Positions 1 through 6,237 of a DNA stretch of 41,325 bases are shown piece after piece. The stretch comes from Holophagaceae bacterium (GTDB lineage: Bacteria > Acidobacteriota > Holophagae > Holophagales > Holophagaceae). Position 1 is the first letter of the stretch; each line of letters opens with the position of its first letter. The stretch spans positions 155 through 41,479 of the forward strand of contig PLUC01000049.1 of assembly GCA_003165415.1 (NCBI GenBank), in the 5' to 3' direction. Under the pieces are notes generated by a model. That model worked only from the letters and a program-made list of their open reading frames with translations, did no database searches and was not told where the DNA came from. The position numbers and the translations under genes were made by a program.

Positions 1-320
1 CCCAGCATGCGCATGGCGCTGGCGTCGCCAGCCATGGCGCGGTCGTAGTAGGGGCGCAGGCTGGGGGGAATGTCCTTGGGGGAGCGGAACACGCCCAGAG
101 GTTCGGTGCCGGGAACGGCGGAAGGGCGGTCCCGGAGATAGGACAGGGCCGCCCCGGCCAGGATCAGCACCGCGATGGCGCCGCCGATCCAGCTTCGCAG
201 CCTGGGGCGCGCGGGCTTGAGGAGGGCGGGGGGCAGGGTCACGGCCTCGGGCAAGGCTGCGACGGGGATCGGCTGGGTGTCGGCTGCCGTGCTGGGCTCG
301 CCTTGGGCTGGGGCGGACAT
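1..320 (-). CDS. Membrane-anchored Sel1-like repeat protein (C-terminus outside window)
   Basis: Partial gene running off the left edge; only the first 106 codons are seen, from the ATG at 318-320. A Pro/Ala-rich cytoplasmic N-terminus (about residues 1-40) precedes one hydrophobic segment (IGGAIAVLILAGAALSYL, about 44-61) and then a segment ending YYDRAMAGDASAMRMLG. The AxxGDxxAMxxLG pattern is typical of the start of a Sel1/TPR-like repeat, so the missing part is probably a periplasmic repeat array used for protein binding. It starts 6 bp after the stop of the upstream small membrane protein, so it is the third gene of the scpA operon. The Sel1 call rests on about one repeat unit. No enzymatic role is visible. 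Confidence 0.6.
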   Translation of the reverse strand, partial: MSAPAQGEPSTAADTQPIPVAALPEAVTLPPALLKPARPRLRSWIGGAIAVLILAGAALSYLRDRPSAVPGTEPLGVFRSPKDIPPSLRPYYDRAMAGDASAMRML

Positions 321-326
321 GCTGGA

Positions 327-782
327 CTATTCTCCCTGGGCGGCTTCCCGCCAGGCCTGCAGGCGGGGAACGAAGACGAGGAACATGAGGGTGGACAGGG
401 CGATGAAGCCCCGGGCGTAGCGGCCCGCGTGGGGCCCGCCCAGGGCGTAGGTGCACAGGCCATACAGCGAGCTGAGCGCGGACAGGGCGGAATAGAGCAG
501 GGTCTCCCGCACCAGGACCCGCGGCCGGCGCTCGGCGGCGACCGCCCGGAACCCCGCGCGGATCCGGGCCCAGCGCCGGGTGACGAAGAAGGCGCAGATG
601 AGGGTCAGCCCGGTGAAGGTGTAGCCCAGGTCCTGGACCCCGGGTCCGGGCGCCGCCGCGCCGGGCAGGATGGCCCTGCCCAGCAGGAGCTGCAGCGCCA
701 GCGGCCAGGCCACGCAGAGCGCCAGGCCGGCTCCGTAGGCGACGCGGAAGCCGGGGTCCAGCGGATCAGGCCGCCTGGACAC
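327..782 (-). CDS. Small integral membrane protein of unknown function
   Basis: 151 residues with about four hydrophobic segments: near the N-terminus (VAYGAGLALCVAWPLALQLL), around 52-66 (YTFTGLTLICAFFV), around 95-112 and around 125-140. Arg-rich loops (RRWARIRAGFR) lie between them. The start is a GTG whose first 17 bases overlap the 3' end of scpA, with GGGGA a few bases upstream, so it is probably translationally coupled to scpA. No family recognised. The overlap with scpA and the tight gap to the Sel1-repeat gene suggest one transcript, but chromosome-segregation genes commonly have unrelated neighbours, so no role in condensation is inferred. Confidence 0.65.
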   Translation of the reverse strand: MSRRPDPLDPGFRVAYGAGLALCVAWPLALQLLLGRAILPGAAAPGPGVQDLGYTFTGLTLICAFFVTRRWARIRAGFRAVAAERRPRVLVRETLLYSALSALSSLYGLCTYALGGPHAGRYARGFIALSTLMFLVFVPRLQAWREAAQGE

Positions 783-1545
783 GGATTTCCCCGAACAGCT
801 CGGACTGCACCAGCCGCACCCGGCCGGTGCGGGCCATCTCCAGCAGGGCGAGGAAGGTGAGCACCAGCTCCTCCCGGTCCAGGGCCACCGCCAGCAGGCT
901 GCTGAACGGCTGCCAGCGGCCCGACGCGAGGGCCGCCAGCACCTCCTGGATGCGCTGGTCGAGGCTCTTGGGGGCGGTGCGGACCTCCACTGGGGGCGGC
1001 GGCAGGAACCGCTTCAGGGCCTCCCGGTAGGCGCCCAGGAGGTCGAACAGGGTGGCCCTGATGGGCTCCTCCTCCACCTTGGCGTGCGACCGCAGGTCCA
1101 GCCCCGGCGTGAACACGATGTTGCGCCAGTCCGCCTCCCGGTCGGCCAGCACCTGGGCCGCGGCCTTCACCTGCTGAAAGTCCAGCAGGCGCTGCACCAG
1201 GTCCTCCCGGGGATCCTCCTCGCCGTCGTCCGCCGGCGGGCGGGGCAGCATCAGCCGGGACTTGATCTGCAGGAGCTGGGCGGCCATGGCCACGAACTCG
1301 GCCGCGACCTCCAGGTTCAGCTCTTCCATCAGGAGCAGGTAGTCCATGTACTGCCGGGTCACGTCGGCCATGGGCAGGTCCAGGATGTCCAGCTTCTGCT
1401 CCCGGATCAGGTAGAGCAGCAGGTCCAGGGGCCCGTCGAAGGCCGCCAGGTGCAGCTCCAGGTCGCGGAACTTGGTCTCGAACCCCTTGGGCGGTTCGAA
1501 TGCGACCGGCTGCGCCGCATGGGTCTCGGGAGGGAGTTCCGGCAT
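766..1545 (-). CDS. scpA: Segregation and condensation protein A (ScpA, kleisin)
   Basis: 259 residues. ScpA is the kleisin subunit that bridges SMC heads and binds ScpB in the bacterial condensin complex. After a variable 27-residue N-terminus, the conserved block FDGPLDLLLYLIREQKLDI is present, followed by the helix region with MDYLLLMEELNLEVAAEF and AAQLLQIKSRLMLP, all diagnostic for ScpA. The C-terminal winged-helix region (about 180-259) is complete, and length is normal for the family. No scpB is in the window. The ATG at 1543-1545 has no Shine-Dalgarno sequence, but a TACAAT box lies 6 nt upstream, so the mRNA may be leaderless. It is transcribed divergently from lipA and leads a three-gene run with the membrane protein and the Sel1-repeat protein. 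Confidence 0.95.
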   Translation of the reverse strand: MPELPPETHAAQPVAFEPPKGFETKFRDLELHLAAFDGPLDLLLYLIREQKLDILDLPMADVTRQYMDYLLLMEELNLEVAAEFVAMAAQLLQIKSRLMLPRPPADDGEEDPREDLVQRLLDFQQVKAAAQVLADREADWRNIVFTPGLDLRSHAKVEEEPIRATLFDLLGAYREALKRFLPPPPVEVRTAPKSLDQRIQEVLAALASGRWQPFSSLLAVALDREELVLTFLALLEMARTGRVRLVQSELFGEIRVQAA

Positions 1546-1551
1546 GGGGCC

Positions 1552-1579
1552 ATTGTATTACTAAACGTTGGACTATACT
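1552..1579. promoter_or_regulatory. Divergent scpA/lipA promoter region
   Basis: The 43 bp between the two start codons hold a -10-like box for each direction. On the minus strand TACAAT (1552-1557) ends 6 nt before the scpA ATG. On the plus strand TATACT (1574-1579) ends 9 nt before the lipA ATG at 1589. Neither has a convincing -35 at 16-18 bp (TTGTAT at 1553-1558 is 15 bp from the lipA box), and neither gene has a Shine-Dalgarno sequence. Transcription would start at or next to each start codon. Inferred from sequence only. Confidence 0.5.
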
Positions 1580-1588
1580 TCGGTGGAT

Positions 1589-2479
1589 ATGGCACGTCCC
1601 CCCGTCCTCCCAGGACCCCGCCCTCCGTGGCTGAAGGTCAAGGTTCCCGCTCCGGAGGTGGTGGGCGAAGTCCAGGCGCTCATGCGCTCGCAGCGGCTCG
1701 TGACCGTGTGCGAGGAGGCCAGATGCCCCAATCTCAATGAATGCTGGGGGCTGCACCGGACCGCGACGTTCATGCTCATGGGCGATGTCTGCACCCGGCA
1801 CTGCGGCTTCTGCAACGTGGGCAAGGGCCGCCCCGGCCCGCTGGACCCCCTGGAGCCCCAGCGGGTGGCCGAGGCGGTGGCCAGCCTGGGCCTGGCCTTC
1901 GCGGTGGTCACCAGCGTGAACCGGGACGATCTCGCCGAGGGCGGCGCCAGCCACTTCGCCGAGACCATCCAGTGGATCGGCACCCTGTCGCCCCGGTGCG
2001 GGGTGGAGGTGCTGATCCCTGACTTCCGCGGCAGCGCCACGGCCCTGGCCACCGTGCTGGAGGCGCGGCCGGAGGTGCTGAACCACAACGTGGAGACCGT
2101 GCCCCACCTCTACCGGCGGGTGCGGCCCGACGCGGACTACGGCCAGAGCATGCGGCTGCTGGCCGCCGCCGCGGCGTTCCGGGACCGGCACGCGCCCGCC
2201 ATGGCCACCAAGAGCGGGATCATGGTGGGCCTGGGCGAGACCGCCGACCAGGTGCTGGAGCTCATGGCCCACTGGCGCCAGGCCCGGGTGGACATCGCCA
2301 CCATCGGCCAGTACCTGCCGCCCACGGCCCACCATCTGCCGCTGGAGCGCTTCGTGGAGCCCCAGGAGTTCGACATGTACCGGCGCAAGGGCCTGGAAAT
2401 GGGCTTCAGGCGGGTGGAGAGCGGCCCCCTGGTGCGCAGCAGCTACCACGCCCAGGAGAGCTTCTCCGCCCGGGGCTGA
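1589..2479 (+). CDS. lipA: Lipoyl synthase (radical SAM)
   Basis: 296 residues from ATG 1589. LipA inserts two sulfur atoms into octanoyl groups on lipoyl domains (PDH, OGDH, GCV-H). Both iron-sulfur motifs are intact: the auxiliary cluster motif C-x4-C-x5-C in CEEARCPNLNEC and the radical-SAM motif C-x3-C-x2-C in CTRHCGFC. The C-terminal RSSYHA motif, which supplies the serine ligand of the auxiliary cluster, is present. Further family signatures are VTSVNRDDL, HNVETVP and GLGE. The frame also opens at a TTG at 1568, but that lies upstream of the TATACT box and has no ribosome site, so ATG 1589 is preferred. No lipB is seen nearby. Confidence 0.96.
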   Translation: MARPPVLPGPRPPWLKVKVPAPEVVGEVQALMRSQRLVTVCEEARCPNLNECWGLHRTATFMLMGDVCTRHCGFCNVGKGRPGPLDPLEPQRVAEAVASLGLAFAVVTSVNRDDLAEGGASHFAETIQWIGTLSPRCGVEVLIPDFRGSATALATVLEARPEVLNHNVETVPHLYRRVRPDADYGQSMRLLAAAAAFRDRHAPAMATKSGIMVGLGETADQVLELMAHWRQARVDIATIGQYLPPTAHHLPLERFVEPQEFDMYRRKGLEMGFRRVESGPLVRSSYHAQESFSARG

Positions 2480-2485
2480 TACAGT
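2480..2485 (+). promoter_or_regulatory. -10-like TACAGT box just before the 2-hydroxyacid dehydrogenase start
   Basis: TACAGT (TAnnnT) ends 6 nt before the ATG at 2492 and overlaps the lipA stop codon. There is no purine-rich Shine-Dalgarno sequence before this ATG, so leaderless initiation is plausible. No recognisable -35 was found. Confidence 0.4.
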
Positions 2486-2491
2486 ATTAAT

Positions 2492-3427
2492 ATGCGAAAA
2501 CTGGCCGTCGTCCATCACCGTTTCCGGGAATGGGTTCCCGCCCTGAGTGAGGCCGAGCCCCGCCTGGAGGTCCGGGGCTGGCACCCCCGGGAGGTCGGGG
2601 ACGACCCCTGGCTCGCCGACGCCGAGGGGCTGTTCGTGTGGAGGATCCCCCAGGGGCTGATCCCGCGCATGCCCCGGCTGGCCTGGATCCAGAACTCCGG
2701 GGCGGGGCTGGACCACCTGGTGCGCGAGGCCATTCCGGCCGGGATTCCCATCACCCGCGCCGACGGCCAGTTCGGCCTGTGGATGGCCCGCTACACCGCG
2801 GGCCACCTGCTCAGCGAGGCCCAGCGCCTCGACGAATGCCGGATCGCCCAGGCGGAGCGGCGCTGGGCGGCCAGGCTGGTCCCGGAGGATCTCACCGGCA
2901 AGGTGGCGCTCATCCACGGCTTCGGCCGGATCGGCCGGCAGATCGGGCGGGCCCTGCGTGAACTGGGCCTGGAAGTCCACGGCTTCGTGCGCACCCCCCG
3001 CGCCGATGGCGAGTTTCCCGTGCACGCCGGCCGGGAGCTGCCCCAGTGGCTGGGCGGCGCCCGGGTCCTGGTGCTGTGCGCGCCGCTGACCGATGAAACC
3101 CGCGGCATGGTGGATGCCGGGCTGCTGGCCCAGGCCCACGGCGGCCTCACCCTGGTGAACGTGGGCCGGGGCGAGCTGGTGGTGGAGGCGGACCTGCTGG
3201 CCGCCTTGGACCGCGGCCAACTGGGCCGGGCGGTGCTGGACGTGTTTTCCCAGGAGCCCCTGGACCCCGCCTCGCCCCTGTGGGACCACCCCAAGGTGGT
3301 GGTGACGCCCCACCACGCCGGGGTGTCCATGCCCGGGGCGATCATCCCCGACATCCTGGAGAACCTGCGCCGCTTCGCCGAGGGCCTGCCGATCCTGAAT
3401 CCGGTGGACCGGGGGCTGGGGTACTAG
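2492..3427 (+). CDS. D-isomer-specific 2-hydroxyacid dehydrogenase (glyoxylate/hydroxypyruvate reductase-like)
   Basis: 311 residues. The family reduces 2-oxoacids such as glyoxylate or hydroxypyruvate with NAD(P)H in the cytoplasm. The cofactor-binding Rossmann motif GFGRIGRQIG is at about 149-158. The catalytic triad is visible: Arg in NVGRGELV, Glu in SQEPLDP and His in TPHHAG. The catalytic half begins near residue 100 with the GxxxAxxxxGHLL region typical of the GhrA-like branch. The gene follows lipA by 12 bp but appears to have its own promoter box. Its 3' end overlaps the convergent toxin gene by 4 bp. The exact substrate cannot be read from sequence. Confidence 0.88.
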   Translation: MRKLAVVHHRFREWVPALSEAEPRLEVRGWHPREVGDDPWLADAEGLFVWRIPQGLIPRMPRLAWIQNSGAGLDHLVREAIPAGIPITRADGQFGLWMARYTAGHLLSEAQRLDECRIAQAERRWAARLVPEDLTGKVALIHGFGRIGRQIGRALRELGLEVHGFVRTPRADGEFPVHAGRELPQWLGGARVLVLCAPLTDETRGMVDAGLLAQAHGGLTLVNVGRGELVVEADLLAALDRGQLGRAVLDVFSQEPLDPASPLWDHPKVVVTPHHAGVSMPGAIIPDILENLRRFAEGLPILNPVDRGLGY

Positions 3428-3747
3428 CCGAGCAGGCGATGCTCCAGCAGGGTCTGCAATTCCCTGCGACCATCGGCGATCAGGCTGATGAACACCTTCT
3501 CTTCCAGAACACGGTAGATCACCCGGTACGGCTTGAAGAAAACTTGGCGGTATTCCAGGATTCCGAGCGCCGAGAGTTCCTTGGGATGGGATCCGCGGGT
3601 GGGGAACCTCGCCAGCGAGGCCGCCACCACCATGAGCCGGTCCAGGACATGGTCGGCTTCGCCCTTCGACCCGTTGGCGAGAATATAGTCGTGGATGGCC
3701 TCCAGATCCCGCTCCGCGCCCTCGGTCAGGAGTACCTGGTGGAGCAT
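3424..3747 (-). CDS. RelE/ParE-family toxin
   Basis: 107 residues with the typical ParE/RelE layout: an N-terminal helix with ERDLEAIHDYI, a second helix (VLDRLMVVAASLARFP), then the beta-hairpin block RQVFFKPYRVIYRVLEEKVF. This block contains the family signature (Y-R-V-I-Y-x-V) that ends in the strand with IADGRR. ParE-type toxins act on gyrase and RelE-type on ribosome-bound mRNA; the sequence does not settle which, although YRVIY and the general layout favour ParE. The start ATG overlaps the antitoxin stop (TGATG), giving translational coupling. Its end overlaps the convergent dehydrogenase gene by 4 bp. Confidence 0.88.
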   Translation of the reverse strand: MLHQVLLTEGAERDLEAIHDYILANGSKGEADHVLDRLMVVAASLARFPTRGSHPKELSALGILEYRQVFFKPYRVIYRVLEEKVFISLIADGRRELQTLLEHRLLG

Positions 3748-4022
3748 CAGGCTTCGGCCTTCTTGGCCCGGAGCCGCCTGACCACGTCCTTCAGGGGCCG
3801 CACCCGGCCTTCCTCGATCTCGCGGTTGCCTAGTGCCAGGAGTTTCAGCAACGCCAGGGTCGACTGGATCTCCTCGTAAGAGACGACATCCTGCAGGACT
3901 GCTCTGGCCTCGCCGTTCTGGGTGATCACCAGGGGCTCGCGGCGCTTGGCAAGGTCGAGCAGGATTTCCGCGGCATGTGCCTTGAGTTGGCTGATGGGCT
4001 TGACCTGGGAAGAGTATTGCAT
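3747..4022 (-). CDS. Phd/YefM-family antitoxin
   Basis: 91 residues. The N-terminal DNA-binding part has the family pattern (SQLKAHAAEILLDLAKRREPLVITQNGEARAVL). The C-terminal half is a charged helix (REIEEGRVRPLKDVVRRLR) expected to wrap the toxin. AGGAG lies 6 nt before the ATG. As is usual for this class, the antitoxin precedes the toxin, and the complex should repress its own promoter; a palindromic operator is visible directly upstream (4042-4068). The pair sits between unrelated housekeeping genes, consistent with a mobile, horizontally spread module. Confidence 0.87.
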   Translation of the reverse strand: MQYSSQVKPISQLKAHAAEILLDLAKRREPLVITQNGEARAVLQDVVSYEEIQSTLALLKLLALGNREIEEGRVRPLKDVVRRLRAKKAEA

Positions 4023-4041
4023 CCGCGCTCCTGAACCGGCT

Positions 4042-4076
4042 GGACCAAATTTAGTCCGTTATTGGTCCGAATGCAA
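4042..4076 (-). promoter_or_regulatory. Toxin-antitoxin promoter with palindromic operator
   Basis: Reading the minus strand, TTGCAT (4071-4076) is a -35 separated by 17 bp from TAAATT (4048-4053) as -10. A perfect 7-bp inverted repeat, GGACCAA (4042-4048) and TTGGTCC (4062-4068), brackets the -10 box. Binding there by the antitoxin or the toxin-antitoxin complex would block RNA polymerase, the usual autoregulation of these modules. A related half-site (TAGTCC, 4052-4057) sits between the arms. Confidence 0.72.
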
Positions 4077-4084
4077 GGTCCGCC

Positions 4085-4744
4085 TCAACGCAGCGGCACG
4101 AACACCACAGGCATCAGCCGGCTGATCCGGCTGCCGCCGGGGGCTTTGCGCACCAGGATCAGCTCCTGGGTGGTGCCGGGCGCGCCCATGGGCAGGATGA
4201 TCCGGCCGTCCGTGGCCAGTTGGTCACAGAGGTCCGGCGGAATCGCGGGCGCGGCGCAGCTCAGGACGATGGCGTCGTACGGGGCGTGCTCCGGCCAGCC
4301 TAGGGCGCCGTCGCCGCAGCGCAGGTGGACGTTGGCGCAGCCCAGCCCGGCCAGCACCTGGGCCGCCTTCTGCACCAGCCCGGGCTCCAGTTCCATGGCC
4401 CGCACTTCCCGGGCCAGCATGGACAGCACCGCGGCCATGTAGCCGGACCCCGCGCCCACCTCCAGCACCCGCTCGCTCCCAGTCAGCTCCAGGGCCTCGG
4501 CCATGGCCGCCACGATGTAGGGCTGGGAGATGGTCTGGCCGGCGCCGATGGGCAGGGGCCGGTCGGCGTGGGCTTCGGCGGCCAGTTCCCCGGGCACGAA
4601 CCGGTGCCGGGGCACGGTGCGCATGGCCTCCAGCACCTTCGGGTCGCGCACCCCCCGGGCCGCGATCTGGTCCCGCACCATCGTTTCCCGCTGCATCGGG
4701 GCGGCATCCGGAGGTTCCTGTTCATGCCATCTGCGGTTGGCCAC
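4085..4744 (-). CDS. pcm: Protein-L-isoaspartate O-methyltransferase
   Basis: 219 residues. The enzyme methylates isoaspartyl residues with S-adenosylmethionine to start repair of aged proteins. The N-terminal region has MVRDQIAARGVRDPKVL and the family motif VPRHRFVP. The substrate and SAM sites follow in IGAGQTISQPYIVAAM and VLEVGAGSGYMAAVLS (motif I), with CGDGALGW and YDAIVLSCAAP downstream; all are typical of Pcm. GTG 4744 is the best start because GGGGAG lies 6 nt upstream; an ATG 16 codons in is an alternative. It follows queE on the same strand after about 50 bp and may share its transcript. Confidence 0.94.
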   Translation of the reverse strand: MANRRWHEQEPPDAAPMQRETMVRDQIAARGVRDPKVLEAMRTVPRHRFVPGELAAEAHADRPLPIGAGQTISQPYIVAAMAEALELTGSERVLEVGAGSGYMAAVLSMLAREVRAMELEPGLVQKAAQVLAGLGCANVHLRCGDGALGWPEHAPYDAIVLSCAAPAIPPDLCDQLATDGRIILPMGAPGTTQELILVRKAPGGSRISRLMPVVFVPLR

Positions 4745-4796
4745 GGGGCTCTCCCCTGCTGCCGGGTTTCAAGTCTGCCCGTCCTGCGTCAAAGTT

Positions 4797-5465
4797 TCAA
4801 ACGCCCCGACGGTCCGGCCCCCAGAGCAGCTTGTGCAGCTGGAGCTGGAACCGGACCGGGAGATTGTCCTTGACGATCTGCTCGGCCAGCCAGGCGGCGT
4901 CCAGACCGCCCCACACCGGGCTGAACAGCACGTCCAGCCGGCCCAGGACGTCCCGGGCCCGGCACCAGGCCTTGGCCCACTGGTAGTCGTCCGGGCCGCA
5001 GAGCACGAACTTCAGCTCGTCCTGGCCGGACACCATGAAGTCCAGGTTCGACTCCAGCCAGCGCCCCTCCTCGCCGCTGCCGGGGGTCTTGCGGTCCACG
5101 ATCTTCACCACGCTCCGGGGCACCGGCGCCAGGTCATGGCTGCCGGCGGTTTCCAGGGCCACCTGGTAGCCCAGGCCTTCCAGGGCGCCCAGCAGGGCGG
5201 GGGCGCCCGGGTGGGCCAGGGGCTCGCCGCCGGTGAGTTCCACGAAGGGCGCGTTGGGCCCGGCCATGGGCGGGCCGAGCCGCTCCCGGGCCGCGGCCAG
5301 GATCGCTTCCAGTTCCATCATCTCCCCTTCGTGGAAGGCGTAGGTGGTGTCGCAATAGACGCAGCGCAGCGGGCAGCCGGTGAGCCGGATGAACAGGCAG
5401 GGACGCCCGGCCCGGGACCCTTCGCCCTGGATTGAATAAAAGATTTCATTGACCTTGAACCGCAC
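4797..5465 (-). CDS. queE: 7-carboxy-7-deazaguanine synthase (radical SAM)
   Basis: 222 residues from GTG 5465. QueE rearranges 6-carboxy-tetrahydropterin to 7-carboxy-7-deazaguanine, the third step from GTP to preQ0/queuosine. The N-terminal signature VNEIFYSIQGEGSRAGRP is followed by the radical-SAM motif CPLRCVYCDT (C-x3-C-x2-C) and the SAM-binding VELTGGEPL. Later blocks KIVDRKTPGSGE and DELKFVL are also typical. An ATG 6 codons upstream (5483) is open, but the GTG has AGGAG 5 nt before it and gives the usual family N-terminus, so it is preferred. It begins just after the SDR gene stop (5488), indicating coupling. tgt, which uses the pathway product, is elsewhere in the window. Confidence 0.94.
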   Translation of the reverse strand: MRFKVNEIFYSIQGEGSRAGRPCLFIRLTGCPLRCVYCDTTYAFHEGEMMELEAILAAARERLGPPMAGPNAPFVELTGGEPLAHPGAPALLGALEGLGYQVALETAGSHDLAPVPRSVVKIVDRKTPGSGEEGRWLESNLDFMVSGQDELKFVLCGPDDYQWAKAWCRARDVLGRLDVLFSPVWGGLDAAWLAEQIVKDNLPVRFQLQLHKLLWGPDRRGV

Positions 5466-5487
5466 TGGAACTCCTGCCCCCATGATA

Positions 5488-6222
5488 TCAAACCAGCAGG
5501 GTGCCGCCGTCCAGGGTCAGGATCTCGCCGGTGAGGTAGGGGCTGTCCGCCGCGAACCGCAGGGCCCGGGCCAAGTCCTCCGGGGTGCCATTGCGCTGGA
5601 GCAGGGTCCGGGACGCCAGCCAGACCGGGTCGCTCTCCGGATCCGGCAGCACGGTGCCCAGGGCATGGCCCACCACCCGCACCCGGGGCGCCAGCATCCG
5701 GGCCAGGCCCGGGACCAGGGCGGCCAGGCCGGCCTTGGCCACCGAGTAGGGCAGGCGCTTCAGGAAAGGCCGGTGGATGGCGATGTCCAGAAGCAACTGG
5801 AGGCAGCCGCCGTCCGCCAGCCGGGGCGCCACGGCCTGGGCCACCAGGAGCGGGAAGGTGAGGTTGAGCCGCCAGGTGGCGTCAAGATTATCCGGCGCCC
5901 ACTGGCCCAGGGGATTTTCCGGAAAGGTGCCGCTCACCAGCACCGCGCAATTGAGGCTGATCCCCGCCGCCCCCAGGGCGGCCAGATCTGCCATCATCGT
6001 TGGAACCATGTCCGGGTTTTCCGCACCCCAGCGCAGGCACCGCACCTGAGTTTGTTTGGAAAGTTCTGTGATCCAGGGGGCTTCCGTTTTCCAGGAAAGG
6101 GAACTCGTCAGCACCAGGTTGTGCTCCGGCGCGAGCGTCTCCGCCAGAGCGCGTCCCAGGCGCCGACGGCCCCCCACCAGGATCCACCATGGCTTCCTGT
6201 TCCCCTCATTCCCATTTCCCAT
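5488..6222 (-). CDS. SDR-family reductase, pteridine reductase (FolM/PTR1)-like
   Basis: 244 residues, Rossmann fold. The nucleotide-binding motif is GGRRRLGRALAETL, where an Arg replaces a glycine as in FolM/PTR1 pteridine reductases (TGxxxRxG), suggesting NADPH use. The active-site region reads LLLDIAIH...YSVAKAG: Tyr and Lys of YxxxK are present and an Asp occupies the place of the usual Ser, again as in pteridine reductases (Asp-Tyr-Lys). It ends with YLTGEILTLDGG, a normal SDR C-terminus. It is immediately upstream of queE, whose substrate is a tetrahydropterin, so a pterin substrate is plausible. That is inference. A TAGCCT box ends 6 nt before the ATG. Confidence 0.75.
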   Translation of the reverse strand: MGNGNEGNRKPWWILVGGRRRLGRALAETLAPEHNLVLTSSLSWKTEAPWITELSKQTQVRCLRWGAENPDMVPTMMADLAALGAAGISLNCAVLVSGTFPENPLGQWAPDNLDATWRLNLTFPLLVAQAVAPRLADGGCLQLLLDIAIHRPFLKRLPYSVAKAGLAALVPGLARMLAPRVRVVGHALGTVLPDPESDPVWLASRTLLQRNGTPEDLARALRFAADSPYLTGEILTLDGGTLLV

Positions 6223-6228
6223 GTCCTA

Positions 6229-6234
6229 AGGCTA
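6229..6234 (-). promoter_or_regulatory. -10-like TAGCCT box before the SDR-queE genes
   Basis: On the minus strand TAGCCT (TAnnnT) is followed by 6 nt and then the SDR ATG (6220-6222). No clear Shine-Dalgarno sequence or -35 is seen. It lies in the 15-bp gap between the divergent SDR and phosphatase start codons. Confidence 0.4.
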
Positions 6235-6237
6235 CTC

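Noticed and set aside
1568..1588. TTG at 1568 as lipA start
   Set aside because: It lies upstream of the TATACT box, has no ribosome site, and the added residues are not conserved.
605..3316. A very long open frame on the minus strand across scpA, lipA and the dehydrogenase
   Set aside because: It runs antisense to lipA and the dehydrogenase and in another frame of scpA. Its product is His/Gly/Pro/Gln-rich with no domain, typical of shadow frames in GC-rich DNA.
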